64,000 nucleotides of DNA, taken from the NCBI GenBank assembly GCA_030141605.1, contig JAQGDQ010000473.1, forward strand, positions 111,027-175,026. The letters run 5' to 3'. Both the position numbers and the translations under genes were made by a program. Position 1 is the stretch's first letter. Every line of letters begins with the position of its first letter. Positions 13,101-42,334 of the stretch are shown piece by piece. The stretch is from Tubiluchus corallicola. Lineage: Eukaryota > Priapulida > Priapulimorpha > Priapulimorphida > Tubiluchidae. A model generated the notes under the pieces. It was given only the letters and a program-made list of their open reading frames with translations, did not search any database and was not told where the DNA came from.

Positions 13101-16100
13101 TCAGTCTAGAGAGAGAGAGAGAGAGAGAGCTATTTTTGTTTATTTTAATGAACACTTCGGAAAAAACAATAACTTCTTTGCTAACCTCAAGGGTGTATCA
13201 AGACTTTATGATGCCCTAGGCTGATAGATCTGTCCCGCCCATCTGCATTGTGAATTTGTGATTCATTATGTACTGTAAAGATTAAACAATTATTTGTGGT
13301 GTGCTACGGTCATTATTAATTACGTGTATATGAACTGCGATGACATATAAGCAGACTGGACAACTGCTTGTTGTGTAATTCCTTGTACTTGTTCGTTATA
13401 TGGCACTTATATAGCATCTGGTCTAAGTAACTGCCTGTGGTGTGTTACATAATGCTTGCTTTGCATGAATATGAACGTATAAACGTTTTCCGAGGAGAAT
13501 AAGAATTTTTTTCAAATTGGGCATCTAAAATGTGGCGCCCCAGGCTATATTCTAGTTAGCCTATTGGTTAATATGCCCCTGGCTATCCTAATAACGTCAT
13601 AGTTCACTTTATAGTTCACAAAACTTGGAAGCAGCACAGTTTTTTCTAAGAGTCTAACTGGCTTTCATTAATTGTGGCTAATTTAATACAAAAATGGTTA
13701 AAGGAAAACAGGATGATTTTTCAAATCCTATACCCTTTCGATTAAGGCAAAAAATACATTTTAACACTCATAATGCCAAAGCATCTCTTGTGATTAAATA
13801 ATAGATTAAAAATTTAATTTACGGTGTTTGATGCCAATTAGTGGCGACATCACAACTGAACATAATTTTCAACATGCCAAACAACAGCAAACACTCCATG
13901 AGAGTGTTTCACTTGTTTGTGAAAGTGAAAATTAACGTACAGTACTACTGTACAACAGTTCGAATGACCCGTTTTTGTGCAACAAGTTTCTGAAATGCAG
14001 GCGCTAGAGCCCGTCTAACTAGCAAAAAGCAAAGTTGATGTAACAATGAAGAACTAGTTGCAGGAACGTGAAATTGCATTTGTGTGGTAGTAATTCTTTC
14101 ACATACGTCATTCTTGAAAAAATAGTATGTTTCCTTTGAATATTTTAAAGACTAGGTTGTTTTGACCTGCAGTTTAAGATTTGGTTCAGTTTTGCTTTAA
14201 GGTATTACACAAACCATCGTGATCGTAACTTTTTCCTGTACTAAACTAAAAAAATCTTTGTTGACAGTGAATTCAAATTTTGTGCAATCAGAAATTCACC
14301 GCTTAGAGAATGTAATTTATTTAAATAGCAGCACCATTTACTGTGCATTTACTAACTTAAAAGTCTCGGTTGTCATGGTTACTACGAGGCAACATTCATG
14401 GTTATTTCTGTTACCACCATTATTTATCATACTAACGCAAGAATCGTGTAAGCCATGGATTACGAATGTCACGTTGTGAAGTTCTAACTCATGATAATTG
14501 TATTTTTGATTGCATGTGACGTGTAACATTTACTAAAGCACAAGAGAATGATTATAATTTTTGTGGTTCCGTTCCAGGTTTGGAACAATATCAGCGCTGC
14601 ATCAAGATTCTGATTCCGATGAAGAGGGACAGGCATTCTACGCCGGGGGTGCTGAGCATGGGGGCAGGTATCCAAGTGCTTTTTATTTTACTTGCACATT
14701 AATATTTCAAGCAAATAAAAGTAATTTATCTGTGAGTGGCATGGTATACGGTCCCAATTTGCATTACGTAATTTCGTGACTATATTGACATGGATGTCAG
14801 GTTTTTATATACCAAGTCATAATTGTAGCTGTAAACCCGATTATTTAATTTAGTAGTATATGAACAGAATAACAACCTTTGTTTAACGTCAATGTTAACA
14901 TATGAACAGAATAACAACCTTTGTTTAACGTCACTGTTAACATATGAACAGAATAACAACCTTTGTTTAACGTCACTGTTAACATAGGAACAGAATAACA
15001 ACCTTTGTTTAACGTCACTGTTAACATATGAACAGAATAACAACCTTTGTTTAACGTCACTGTTAACGTATGAACAGAATAACAACCTTTGTTTAACGTC
15101 ACTGTTAACATAGGAACAGAATAACAACCTTTGTTTAACGTCACTGTTAACATAGGAACAGAATAACAACCTTTGTTTAACGTCAATGTTAACATATGAA
15201 CAGAATAACAACCTTTGTTTAACATCACTGTTAACATATGAACAGAATAACAACCTTTGTTTAACGCCACTGTTAACATATGAACAGAATAACAACCTTT
15301 GTTTAACGTCACTGTTAACATATGAACAGAATAACGACCTTTGTTTAACGTCACTGTTAACATATGAACAGAATAACGACCTTTGTTTAACGTCACTGTT
15401 AACATATGAACAGAATAACGACCTTTGTTTAACGTCACTGTTAACATATGAACAGAATAACAACCTTTGTTTAACGTCACTGTTAACATATGAACAGAAT
15501 AACGACCTTTGTTTAACGTCACTGTTAACATATGAACAGAATAACGACCTTTGTTTAACGTCACTGTTAACATATGAACAGAATAACAACCTTTGTTTAA
15601 CGTCACTGTTAACATATGAACAGAATAACAACCTTTGTTTAACGTCACTGTTAACATATGAACAGAATAACGACCTTTGTTTAACGTCACTGTTAACATA
15701 TGAACAGAATAACGACCTTTGTTTAACGTCACTGTTAACATATGAACAGAATAACGACCTTTGTTTAACGTCACTGTTAACATATGAACAGAATAACAAC
15801 CTTTGTTTAACGTCACTGTTAACATATGAACAGAATAACAACCTTTGTTTAACGTCACTGTTAACATATGAACAGAATAACGACCTTTGTTTAACGTCAC
15901 TGTTAACATATGAACAGAATAACGACCTTTGTTTAACGTCAGTGTTAACATATGAACAGAATAGCAACCTTTGTTTAACATCACTGTTAACCCTTTTTCA
16001 GTGGAGAGGTTGTGATTGGACCAGGTAAAAAGAAAAGTGGAAAATATGTAGAAAGTTTATTCGAGGCAGCACGACAGTAAGTGTTATCTTTCACTCTACA

Positions 16101-19100
16101 GTGTGTGTACAACGAAAACATTACGTACAGCATAAAACATAAGTACAGGACGTAATAAAAAATGTTTTCCTGTTTAACAACTAAATACAGAGATAAACTG
16201 GTACAGAGATGCATTTCTGAACCTTTGTTATCTATTTATAGACAATATTCATTTCAATGTATAATGCAATTAGTAATATACAATTTTTGTATATCAATTT
16301 ACTAGACAATAGTACTATATTATGTTTCTCTTGGTGTATTTTGGTTCGTCTTTATACGTTCTATAATGTTATGTAAATTTATTACCTTAGTGACGTGTGA
16401 TATTAGAATTGTACTTACTGTAAAGTGTGCTAGAGCATATAGACATGGATAGTCCGCTGTAGTAAAGTAAAATAAATATACGATGTCCACGCCAATCTTT
16501 TTTTTTTGGTAATAGATTATCAGTGTTTTGCCTACAAATGTTCATTATAATATATTGTATTTTGCCATTGTCAACTTTTCTTGCTGTCCAAATTTAACGA
16601 GCTTGAAATAAATGCAGTGTTTTAGGAATCTGTTAACAGATGGCGATAGTCACGATACCAACACTATTAAAATGACAAAAAACTGTGCTGACTTTGTTTT
16701 GTAGGTGTAAGGTAGTGTTTCTTTTAGACTAAATTTATTTTATATGTTTGTTACATTTTACACAATATGAAAACAATGGTTGAAGTGGCGCCCTCACTGA
16801 TTTTAACTATGAGCGCCATTGTGCGACAGTAGCCATATCATCAGAACCAGTCAAGGCTCAAAGAATTAATAAAGAAAATTCTGATTTCTTTTCTGCTCCT
16901 AGAGGAGACTGAGTTGTGGTTTCTTGTTTGCAGGCATGGTGCTGAAATAGCCGAGGACGAAGCCGGCAGTACAGCGGGCAGTTCGTCTTTCCAAGGAGCT
17001 GGCTACAGACTAGGTAAGTACTTTTTTACTACTAAATAATATCATGTTTAACGAGCCTTTTCATAGTATCGTTGTGTGCATGGGCAGTTTGCTGTAGGTC
17101 AAAGGTTAAAGTAGGTATTTTTTATTGCCAGCAGCTGAAAATTTTCAATGTCTTGTTTATGCGAAGCAGTTTATTCAGTTCAGTTTATTTTCAGGCATGG
17201 CAGAAGGACAAAGTGAGGTAGTGAACAAAAATCCGGTTATTCCAAAACCAAAGCAAGTTGATTTTGTATTGAAGTTGTGGAAAAATGGCTTCAGCATTGA
17301 TAATGAGTCACTGCGTAGTTACGACGATCCCGCAAATAAAGAATTCCTTGACTCCGTTCATAAAGGGTATGCAGCTGTGTTACAATGTGTGCACGTGCGT
17401 GTGTGCGCATATAAGTGTGGGTGTATGATCTGTAGCGGATAGCCCTATAGGCTGAATAGGCTGAAGCCTAAGGCCCGGGATCAAAAGGGTAAAAAAAATT
17501 TTTTGTTGTAAAAAAAATAAATTGACAAAAGAGCAAGGGGCCCGCCAAAATAAAATATAGAAAAAAGTTTTTTTTTCAAAAGTCACTATATTTCAAATCG
17601 GGTTTACACAAATCAAGTTTACACAATTTAAGTTTACACAATTCACGTTTACACAGTTTAAGTTCAAAATTTCATTTTTCGAATTTTTCTGGGGACAAAG
17701 TCAGTTATAATTTCTGAAAAGTCCATTTTTTTCAACATATCTGACTCAATATGCATCAGTGATAAATTGTTTAATTTGTCATCCTTTACAAACGACGAGA
17801 GCTCCACAAAAACACGTCAGCTCAGCAGTGTAGCAAAATTTAAAAGGCCCGTTCCAAGCTCAAGCCTAAGGCCCATAAAATCATAATCCGCCGCTGAGTA
17901 TGATCATGTGCATTATTAGTGTTTTGTATTAGTGAACTGTTATAATAACTTGATTTTAATTTTCTTTTCTTCTGCGGAATAAGTTAAGTTCATGCTCCCT
18001 CTTTACTAATTATTGAAGTACGGGATGATTTAAACTGTTAATTTTTCCCCATTTAACTTTTAGCCAATGTAACTGTTTTACGTTAGCTGTTATTAAGTCA
18101 TGCCAAGCCTTTTACAAGGTTTGACACCCCCCAAACTTGGATCTGCCAGTTAACGGAAAGATCTATTCAGTTCAGATTAGTGATTGTCAAACGGGAGAGA
18201 TCTATTCGGTTCAGATTAGTGATTGTCAAACGGGAGAGATCTATTCGGTTCAGATTAGTGATTGTCAAACGGGAAAGATCTATTCAGTTCAGATTAGTGA
18301 TTGTCAAACGGGAGAGATCTATTCGGTTCAGATTAGTGATTGTCAAACGGGAGAGATCTATTCGGTTCAGATTAGTGATTGTCAAACGGGAGAGATCTAT
18401 TTGGTTCAGATTAGTGATTGTCAAACGGGAGAGATCTATTCGGTTCAGATTAGTGATTGTCAAACGGGAGAGAGCTATTCGGTTCAAATTAGTGATTGTC
18501 AAACGGGAGAGATCTATTCGGTTCAGATTAGTGATTGTCAAACGGCAGAGATCTATTCGGTTCAGATTAGTGATTGTCAAACGGGAGAGATCTATTCGGT
18601 TCAGATTAGTGATTGTCAAACGGGAGAGATCTATTCGGTTCAGATTAGTGATTGTCAAACGGGAGAGATCTATTCAGTTCAGATTAGCGATTGTCAAATG
18701 GGAGGCTCTAGGAAGCGGGAATGGAAATGGTGACGAATGTACTCTGTGTGTTGTGTTTATATCAAATGAACTATCAAAATGTATACGTTCGTTTCTTTGC
18801 ATGCATGAATCAGCTTTAAAACTCAAATGTATTTTTGTTCAATGAGAATTTAATTATCATCCACTTTTGTGATTTTATTGCATTTTATAAACTATTTTTG
18901 ACTTTCCCGACGAGTTTGCAAATATATCGAGTACAAATTTTATGATCCACTTAAATGAAGACTTTTTTCATTTGATTGCAAAATTTTAAAACAAATTTTC
19001 AACAATCGTGCACTTTTAAGCCTGGAAACCTATTCCATGCCTGAAACATTTTCTTGTTTTGGAAGATGCAATCGTTAATAAACTGACAATGATTACCGTG

Positions 19101-21573
19101 ACTCAGAAAAACTGGTTTCAAAGAGATGCTAACGAAAGATTGTCTGTTGTTCATAATAATTATTTACATTGTAATCCGACATCAGAGAGGTACCAGCCGA
19201 GTTGGAGCGCATGGCTCGCGGTGGAGAAGTTAACCTCAACATGGAGGACCACCGGAATGAAGAATTCGCTCCGCAGAAGAAAACGGTCAAGGCGTTTTCT
19301 GGAACTGGCCACATGCTTGGCAGGTACTGACGATCAAACAACAAAGAGTTCTTTTTTTAAGTTTGTTTTTCTGCTTCTTTCTGCTTCTTTGTTCTGTTCT
19401 TAATGCTGCTGGTTTACTTTTTCTTTAATTAAATTTAGTTTTTTTTCTGCACGTTTCATGCTTGTATTTAATGAGCTGCATTGGTCCCCAAACTTTGTTA
19501 TGAAGCTGCTGCCATTTGGAAGATTACCGAGCTATGTGAAAACTCCGGCGTCTCGAGACTTGTTGTTGTCCTCAGGGGTGTATCAAGACTAGGGGTGAGC
19601 ATTCTCTATCGGAAAGCGAATTCGAATCGAACCGAACTTCAGTGTTTCGAATTCGAATTGAGAACGAAAGATTTTCGAACAAGTTTTTGAACCACCAGCA
19701 AAAATTAGTCTTACAAAGATCATGCATATCACTACATTTTGTTCTGCAATAAAACGACTAGTAATTTCTTTAAAATTGCGTGCAGAAATCACAGCTAAAT
19801 TATGCTAATTGCATGATGTTTCAATCGTTTTAGTGATAAAGAACGAATGTGATTGAAGTGCTGAATTATTCGAATCTATAATTTTGGATTCGAATCGAGT
19901 TTGAACTAAAAAACTCATTCGAACTCGAACGTTCGATGCTCACCCCTAACCAAGACTTTACGATGCCCTAGGCTGATAGTTCTGTCCCGCCCATCTCTAT
20001 TGTGAAGTTATGGTTGTTTATGTAATGCAGAGATCAAACAATTACTTGTGGTGTATTAGAAATACTATTAACCTAGTTTCTAAGTTGTCATTATATATTA
20101 TGTGTATTTGCATGGCGCTTATATTCAAGCAGGCTGTTCAACTGCTTGTTGTTAATACCTTGCACTTGTTCGTTATGTGGCAGTTATATAAAAGCTACTC
20201 TCAGTAACTACCTGTGGTGTGGTAAAATTTGCCATTTACATGAAAAGTTATACATATTTTCCGAGGCGAATAACAATTTTTTTCTAAAATGCAACACCCT
20301 CAAACTTTGGTACCCTAGGCTATTGTCTAGTTAACCTATTGGTTAATAGGTCTCTGGTTGTCGTTGAAGACAACTCCAGAACATTGTTGTTTTTGTGATG
20401 CCATAAGATTGTCCAGTTGATGACATAAGATGAATCAACCCGGTGTGCCCTCTTGTGGCACCGTCAAGTACTAACGCTTATGAAGCACTTCTCTTATTTA
20501 CAACGGAAAATGAGTGCTGAGCTAAAAACTTTGCCAGTCACAGGACAAGTGTACAATGTGCCCTTTACCACGGAGAATACGACTCGGAGATCGCTTCTGC
20601 AGCTGAAATAAAAATGTGTAAAAATAAACGACATTTCGTTTTTCACGTCCCTCACCTACTTAGTGAAACTCTGAGCCATTTTGGAATCTCAGTACACAAT
20701 AAGGTGTCTCAATAACTAATAATAATAATTTTGTTTGGGACGTAGTCTAGGGATAACACCTTAAATAACTCAATACTTATTTCCAAGGTGGTCCCGATTA
20801 TTATTACCCACATGTTACGTCAATGAACCTGCGTGCTTAGTCAAACAACCAGTGGTACAATTTTTTAAGAAATTGGTGTGACTTGATAGGGAGTTGAACC
20901 TGTAACCTTCAGTGTGGAAAACGAGCATGCTACTAGTGAGCTGTACCACCCGGTCAATGAGCCTTTGCTGTATATTTGCTGTATAAACGGTACTGCTAAT
21001 ATTTGAAATTGTAAAGTTATAATGAGTGGTAAAATTCACAGCAGTAGAAGCCGAAAAATTTTCAAAGTTGAGACAAAGCTGACATATTACATGTATATTA
21101 GAAGAAACTGACTCGACCAAAATGTTCCTCCATTATTTTTTCAACTATTCATTAAAAGCTTGTTCCAAACTTTGATGCATTATTTGTTAAAACAACTTCT
21201 GTATACCACTTTTTCAAATCTTAGTAAACTACGTCTAAAGATTAACCACTTTGCAAGTGTAGCAAGGTTCCCACTCTCAGGGAAAACACAGGCTATCCTG
21301 GAAAGCTATGTAAAAGTTGAGGAAAAAGATAATTTGGTAAAAAGTCAGGGAAAAATGTGGCGAAAACTTGGGGAAATTAGTTGCAAAAACAATCCCTGTG
21401 AACCGATATTTTTACAAACATATTTTCAGCGATTCGTCTTCAAATAAAATTTTGCTATGGCAGGCTCCTAATTTCGATTTCTGTTCCAAAAATAATGATT
21501 GGATTAAGACAGTTTATTTAATGTGATTAGTGTAATTTCTTGTGAACTACTACAACTGTACCAACACTTTATG

Positions 21574-21610
<37 letters not shown>

Positions 21611-22536
21611 ATATATATATATATGCATACATATATATGTATATACATTTATGTATCAGAATATGTATGAATGTCCATACACAAAAATGTTTGAATATGT
21701 GTACTGGTAATGCAGTTTCTGCTTGTCTTGGTCATGGAAAATCAATATTTGGTCAGGAAAATTTATTTTAAAAATTCTGTGGGAACTCTGGTGTTTGTAC
21801 AATTGTAGGTAGTTTGATAAATACCATATTGTTACTAATCTGTATTTTCAGCCCAGCGCCGAGCGTAGTTCCTTCTCCCAGATCTTCATCAGAGAAAGTG
21901 TCAGATTTGCAGACGGCTAGCTCAGGGATACATCTGGATACATCCCAGCCGTTGACCAATATTCAGATTCGATTAATCGATGGAACAAGGTAATTATCTT
22001 CCTTATACTTTTTTCAAAATAATATTTCAATTTTGTTATTAAAATTTAATGAACATGCAAAGCGGATTAAAACAAAGATTTTATGTTCATTGGTCCATGT
22101 GGTATAGATACTAGTGTAATATAAAATGTTGTTCTCAGTAAAAATGAAGATAATATTAACTTCACACATAAAAAACTTTTGTTTTGGCATTCAGTCTATG
22201 TCAGAAAAATTGAGTTTATTATTAAAATGATTATGAAGCTGATAATATTGACCTTCATACGTGTTTTTACACACCATGGCGCCCTCTATATGTGGTTGTT
22301 AAAAGTGTATTATTATTTCTGCCCATTTACATTATTCCAGATTAGTACAAAAGTTCAACCATAGCCACACTATAGGAGACATTCGAAGTTTTATCAACCG
22401 AGCTCGACCAGACCTGTCCTCATTACCATACACGTTAATGACTACATTTCCTAATAAGGACTTGATTGAGGACTCTCTGCAAATTAAGGAGGCAAGTCTT
22501 CTTAACGCTGTCATCGTTCAACGAAAACGGTCGTGA
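10124..22536 (+). CDS. NSFL1C: NSFL1 cofactor p47 (p97/VCP adaptor; UBA-SEP-UBX), complete
   Basis: p47 recruits the AAA ATPase p97/VCP to ubiquitinated or membrane-fusion substrates at Golgi, ER and nuclear envelope. Coding exons: 10124-10231, 12759-12898, 14578-14667, 16002-16076, 16934-17013, 17195-17366, 19186-19323, 21852-21989, 22341-22536. All are GT-AG and phase-consistent, giving 378 residues (mammalian p47 is about 370). Residues 1-45 form the UBA domain ([20 protein letters not shown]). An Asp-rich linker follows. FYAGG and the basic [13 protein letters not shown] block match p47. The SEP domain spans about 187-250 ([20 protein letters not shown], then [20 protein letters not shown]). 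The UBX domain spans 302-378 ([17 protein letters not shown]) with the p97-binding FPN loop at 350-352. The start ATG begins the UBA domain. The gene diverges from PDCL3, with 1.9 kb between start codons. Introns 2, 6 and 7 carry hAT-like MITEs; introns 3 and 6 carry minisatellites; intron 1 carries a pogo-like element. Confidence 0.97.
10965..11724 (+). mobile_element. Pogo/Tigger-like non-autonomous element, copy B
   Basis: About 760 bp in NSFL1C intron 1, homologous to copy A at 1239-2048. The left end TACAGTAGACGCCGCCAC is well kept; the right end is degenerate. Inside, 11448-11498 reads [15 protein letters not shown] then stop, a probable transposase C-terminus. The shared block ttaaaataagacacttg and the terminal stop codon fall at equivalent positions in both copies. 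Confidence 0.65.
12135..12222. repeat. CTG/TTG trinucleotide-rich tract
   Basis: Interrupted ctg/gtt triplets in NSFL1C intron 1, about 540 bases upstream of exon 2. A similar caa/cag tract lies at about 43345-43460. Confidence 0.8.
13188..13581. mobile_element. hAT-like MITE, family H2 copy 1 (uninterrupted)
   Basis: 394 bp in NSFL1C intron 2. The ends form inverted repeats (caagggtgtatcaag and the complement of ttaatatgcccctg). Flanks gctaacct (13180-13187) and gctatcct (13582-13589) match 7 of 8, a hAT-sized target duplication. It is homologous to 19573-20356 and provides the empty-site comparison for the nested insertion there. Confidence 0.75.
14850..15990. repeat. 42-bp minisatellite abutting the acceptor of NSFL1C exon 4
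   Basis: About 27 copies of a 42-bp unit (aacatatgaacagaataaca, acctttgtttaacgtcactg, tt) in intron 3. The last partial unit runs directly into ccctttttcag, the acceptor at 15991-16001. Each unit contains tgtttaac and ctgttaac, both close to a branch-site consensus. The 42-bp period gives spurious ORFs of nearly 400 codons on both strands. Confidence 0.95.
16637..16823. mobile_element. Possible degraded copy of hAT-like family H1
   Basis: The right part (tatgaaaacaatggttgaag, then gcgccctcactg) resembles the 3' part of the element at 9205-9581. The ends cagatggcgatagtc and gagcgccattg may be worn inverted repeats. Located in NSFL1C intron 4. Tentative. Confidence 0.3.
17431..17897. mobile_element. 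hAT-like MITE, family H3, perfect 8-bp target duplication
   Basis: 467 bp in NSFL1C intron 6. The ends tgtagcggat and atccgccgctga are inverted repeats, and the subterminal aggctgaagcctaaggcccg is mirrored in part by caagcctaaggcccat. Exact direct repeats gtatgatc flank it at 17423-17430 and 17898-17905. Non-coding. Confidence 0.85.
18140..18705. repeat. 39-bp minisatellite, NSFL1C intron 6
   Basis: About 14 copies of a 39-bp unit (gattgtcaaacgggagagat then ctattcggttcagattagt). A few units differ at single bases. The period is a multiple of three, so open frames on both strands are artefacts. Confidence 0.95.
19573..20356. mobile_element. hAT-like MITE, family H2 copy 2, split by a second MITE
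   Basis: Outer element in NSFL1C intron 7, homologous to 13188-13581. The ends are caggggtgtatcaag and gttaataggtctctg. Flanks gttgtcct (19565-19572) and gttgtcgt (20357-20364) match 7 of 8. It is interrupted at 19590-19948 by another element. Confidence 0.75.
19590..19948. mobile_element. hAT-like MITE, family H4, nested inside H2
   Basis: 359 bp with inverted ends taggggtgagcat and atgctcacccta-like (actual right end gatgctcacccct then a). Flanking repeats atcaagac (19582-19589) and accaagac (19949-19956) match 7 of 8. The uninterrupted paralogue at 13188-13581 has a single tatcaagactt at the same place, confirming the insertion point. Interior is rich in ttcgaat motifs. Confidence 0.85.
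20703..20962 (-). mobile_element. tRNA-derived SINE, family S1 copy 1
   Basis: Read on the minus strand it has a B box ggttcaactcc, an upstream A-box-like tacagctcactagtag, and a body with gggtaataataatcggga and gttatccctagacta, shared with the plus-strand copy at 58241-58441. Located in NSFL1C intron 7. Confidence 0.75.
21263..21790. mobile_element. DNA-transposon-like element with 12-bp inverted ends
   Basis: Ends caaggttcccac and gtgggaactctg are inverted repeats with two mismatches. The interior has repeated cagggaaaa-type motifs near both ends and a TG/TA microsatellite (about 21578-21650). No convincing target duplication. In NSFL1C intron 7, ending about 60 bases before exon 8. Confidence 0.55.
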
Positions 22537-22663
22537 CTTTTTGCTACATAGAATTGCATTTTGTTAAAGTTAAACATGTTGTTGATACATTTATTTAAAA
22601 AAAAACATTCAGTGCGAAGATTTACAACGGTGACGAAATTTTGTGTATTTAAAGCTAAAGTTG

Positions 22664-22669
22664 AATAAA
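22664..22669 (+). terminator. NSFL1C polyadenylation signal AATAAA
   Basis: The first canonical AATAAA after the NSFL1C stop codon (22534-22536) lies about 130 bases downstream in AT-rich sequence. This would give a short 3'UTR. The cleavage site itself is not determined. Confidence 0.6.
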
Positions 22670-23889
22670 CATGATATTATGTATTGAGTAGTTTTTCTCT
22701 GTGTCTAGAATCATTACCATCATTATTATTAACACTGTAAAAAATTGTCTACAAAATAATTTTAATACTAACCGTTGTAGCTGTTAACATCATCACTAAG
22801 ACGGCTGATAATTGCTGAATATCTAGACTTGACTCACAGGCACTTTGCATATGATAAAACTGCACAGCAAAAATTCGATTAGAAATTAGAATGTTTATAG
22901 CAATTTAAGAGACTGTTTGCCCATAGCTGAAACACAATCAGGCATCCATCACCACATTGATGTTGATACGTTTGACAATATGGATTGCATCGTGTGAGCA
23001 AAACAAGTACGAAGCAAAAGTGTGTTAATAACCAAGTCAATTTTCTGTCATAAATAAAAAGCCTTATTGTATGCAAACTATTTAGATGCTTACGTGGTCA
23101 GCTAATTTAGATGCTCACGTGGTCAGCTAATTTAGATGTTTACGAGAACATCACATTCCAACAGTCTAAATATACAATTTAGATTTTTATTTTTATATCT
23201 TCACGTTCCCACCATCATACAACCAGTACATATGCTAGACCAATGATTTCCAAACTTAAGGATCACGACCCAAATTGGAATCACCAAGTCAGATAACAAG
23301 AGTTCAGACGCCATTTTACATGTAATTGTCTTGAATAACAAAATCTACACGAAAGTATTTGTAAACATAGAGAGTTTAAAATGCACAATATTCACACGTG
23401 CTGAAGGGTCCAAACTTGATAACACAGAGCAGCTCTTTTCCAAGACCCACACAGATGTACAGACCATGTTAGACTGTCTTAATGATGATCAAATCACGGT
23501 CAGGAAAGAACTGTAACCACAAACTAAATACACACTATAGAAGTACAGTCATTAAAACTGCTTAAATTACCGTTACCACTCCACTTTTACAAATGAAAAA
23601 TGTTCTTATAAATAGTACAGCTAAAGAGACTATAGTGAAAGACATAGTTGGACGTGTGTTCATCGTTTCGGTACTGCAAGGTTCTAAAATACATGGCACG
23701 ACCCACCTGTTGATGCCTCGCATTCCTGTCCACCCCCCACTGCCCAGCAGTGCATCATCCCTCACACCTTTAGTTGTTGTTGCTAAATTTTTTTGCCGCA
23801 AATCTATATACGTCAGTATGAGACCTCCTGTTGGCCATTTCGTCATATGAAAAGTTTTACGTAATGTTATAGCAAGAGGAGACTTACGA

Positions 23890-24075
23890 GGCTATCTTAG
23901 TCTCCCAATGCCCAATCCAATGCAATCTTCTTACTTGTATTTGTTCAGTCCAAGGATTCTTCTTGACCAAATTATGCAGATCATCATTGGATATTCTGTC
24001 ATGCCATTTGATTCCTAGTAATTTTCCGTAGAGAATATTTTCTGACATGCTGGCAAGAAAACATGCGGCAGGCAA
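23890..24075 (-). pseudogene. Non-LTR retrotransposon C-terminal fragment
   Basis: The minus frame includes LLGIKWHDRISNDDLHNL and QIQVRRLHWIGH, matching the conserved tail of LINE ORF2 proteins (pattern W.D..SN..L, then RR.RW.GH). The surrounding ORF2 is missing, so this is a dead fragment. Confidence 0.6.
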
Positions 24076-25053
24076 CATGGGAAACCATCACGGATTCACA
24101 ATATCAACAATGCAGACTAAAGCATGTATGCCAACCATAAATAATTGACAAAAGCCTTTACATCAGTGTACGTAGCTGTAACATTATAAAAACAAATTGG
24201 ACGTTCGCATCTTATTGTAGCTGCTATGCATACTCAGACAACGGAGGGAAAATAACATCACACCTCATTACACCACATTAGCAGCAGTCATATAAAAACA
24301 TTTTAAATGCTTACAGTTCAAAGCTATCTCAACTTCGCTAACCACTTAAACCGATACAAATGGGAATGTACTTGTAAGCAAAAGGATTCGTAAACTGTAA
24401 ACATAGTTACTATGTTTCATAGTAAACATAGATTTTCCATTTTAGACAAACTTTCTATTAGAAATCTCCAACCATGATAAACAATGTTACACACAAGATG
24501 ATGCTCTAATTGACGACTTGCCTGTAGTTTAATCATCAAGAAATATACAAATGTGACCCATCTGATTACAGAGGAGTATTTCAAAGTAAAATGCTATTTC
24601 CATAATATTATATAAAAGTGTTACTATGCAGAAATAGCATGCAAAATATCCAAGTTTTTAAACCTGGAGTTTGCTATACACAGCAGGTCTTTTACAAATG
24701 TCCTCATTACTTTAACTTTCTAAGTAGGTAGGTAAACTCTATGCTGCTTTTGACTCCTTCAGCAAAGTTTTACCCCCATTCTTCTAATATAGCAATGACA
24801 TCATTCACAGCATCACTTCAGATTCCTCTTTGCGTCTCATGATTTGTAATTAGAGAGGAAACACACTTCATAAAAGTACCACGGCTGTGAGTGTAAGTTC
24901 CAAACATTGTTCAATGCACAGCTGTACAATTTTGAAACACATGCAGCTTCATACTTAATGACTAAGGCCACACAGTTGTACAGTTATGAAACACCCCCAG
25001 CTTCATGCTTAATGATTAAGGCCACGCAGCAGTTGCTTGATCACAGATTACAT

Positions 25054-41882
<16,829 letters not shown>

Positions 41883-42334
41883 TGCCCTTATCAGCAAAAT
41901 AGCGAATGTTGACAATGTGCATAATTGTACTGTTGGCAAGGCTGTTGTTCAGTGAGTTTACGGCTCAAACCAGCGGACAGAGCTAGAGAAAAATTACGTT
42001 GCTTAAACTTCAATCTTATGGAAATTATTACGTAACCATTAGCTAGGGTGACATAGGAACAACCAGAAACCGTACAAAACGATTTCTTTCGTCAAAGCAT
42101 TGCTGAATTAATAGAGAATGCATTATGCTTTATGTAGTGGATAATTAACCTTGTCTATAATGATTATAGATATGTAGTGTACACTGGACAGCTTGAAAGG
42201 CAAAGGTGCTCGATTGGATTGGAGCCTCAAACTCAAACACATAAAAATTAACTCAAGATCGAGTTTTAATACGTCTTGTTTCGCAGACGTGTAACAAGCT
42301 TGTATTTTTGAAAATGATCACTGGTACGTTCTTT

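Larger units (their letters stand above)
22537..25053. other. Convergent intergenic region between NSFL1C and DNAJC25
   Basis: Contains both 3'UTRs, an AATAAA for NSFL1C, a short repeated motif (three copies of gatgcttacgtggtcagctaa-like sequence near 23086-23145) and a LINE fragment at 23890-24075. Short frames elsewhere match nothing I recognise. Confidence 0.6.

Noticed and set aside
14780-16028. Open frames of 280-395 codons on both strands
   Set aside because: Produced by the 42-bp repeat in NSFL1C intron 3; identical units in several frames, no domain, and the real exon 4 begins at 16002 in phase with exon 3.
18137-18845. Repetitive open frames (units such as [13 protein letters not shown])
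   Set aside because: 39-bp minisatellite in NSFL1C intron 6 read through in several frames.
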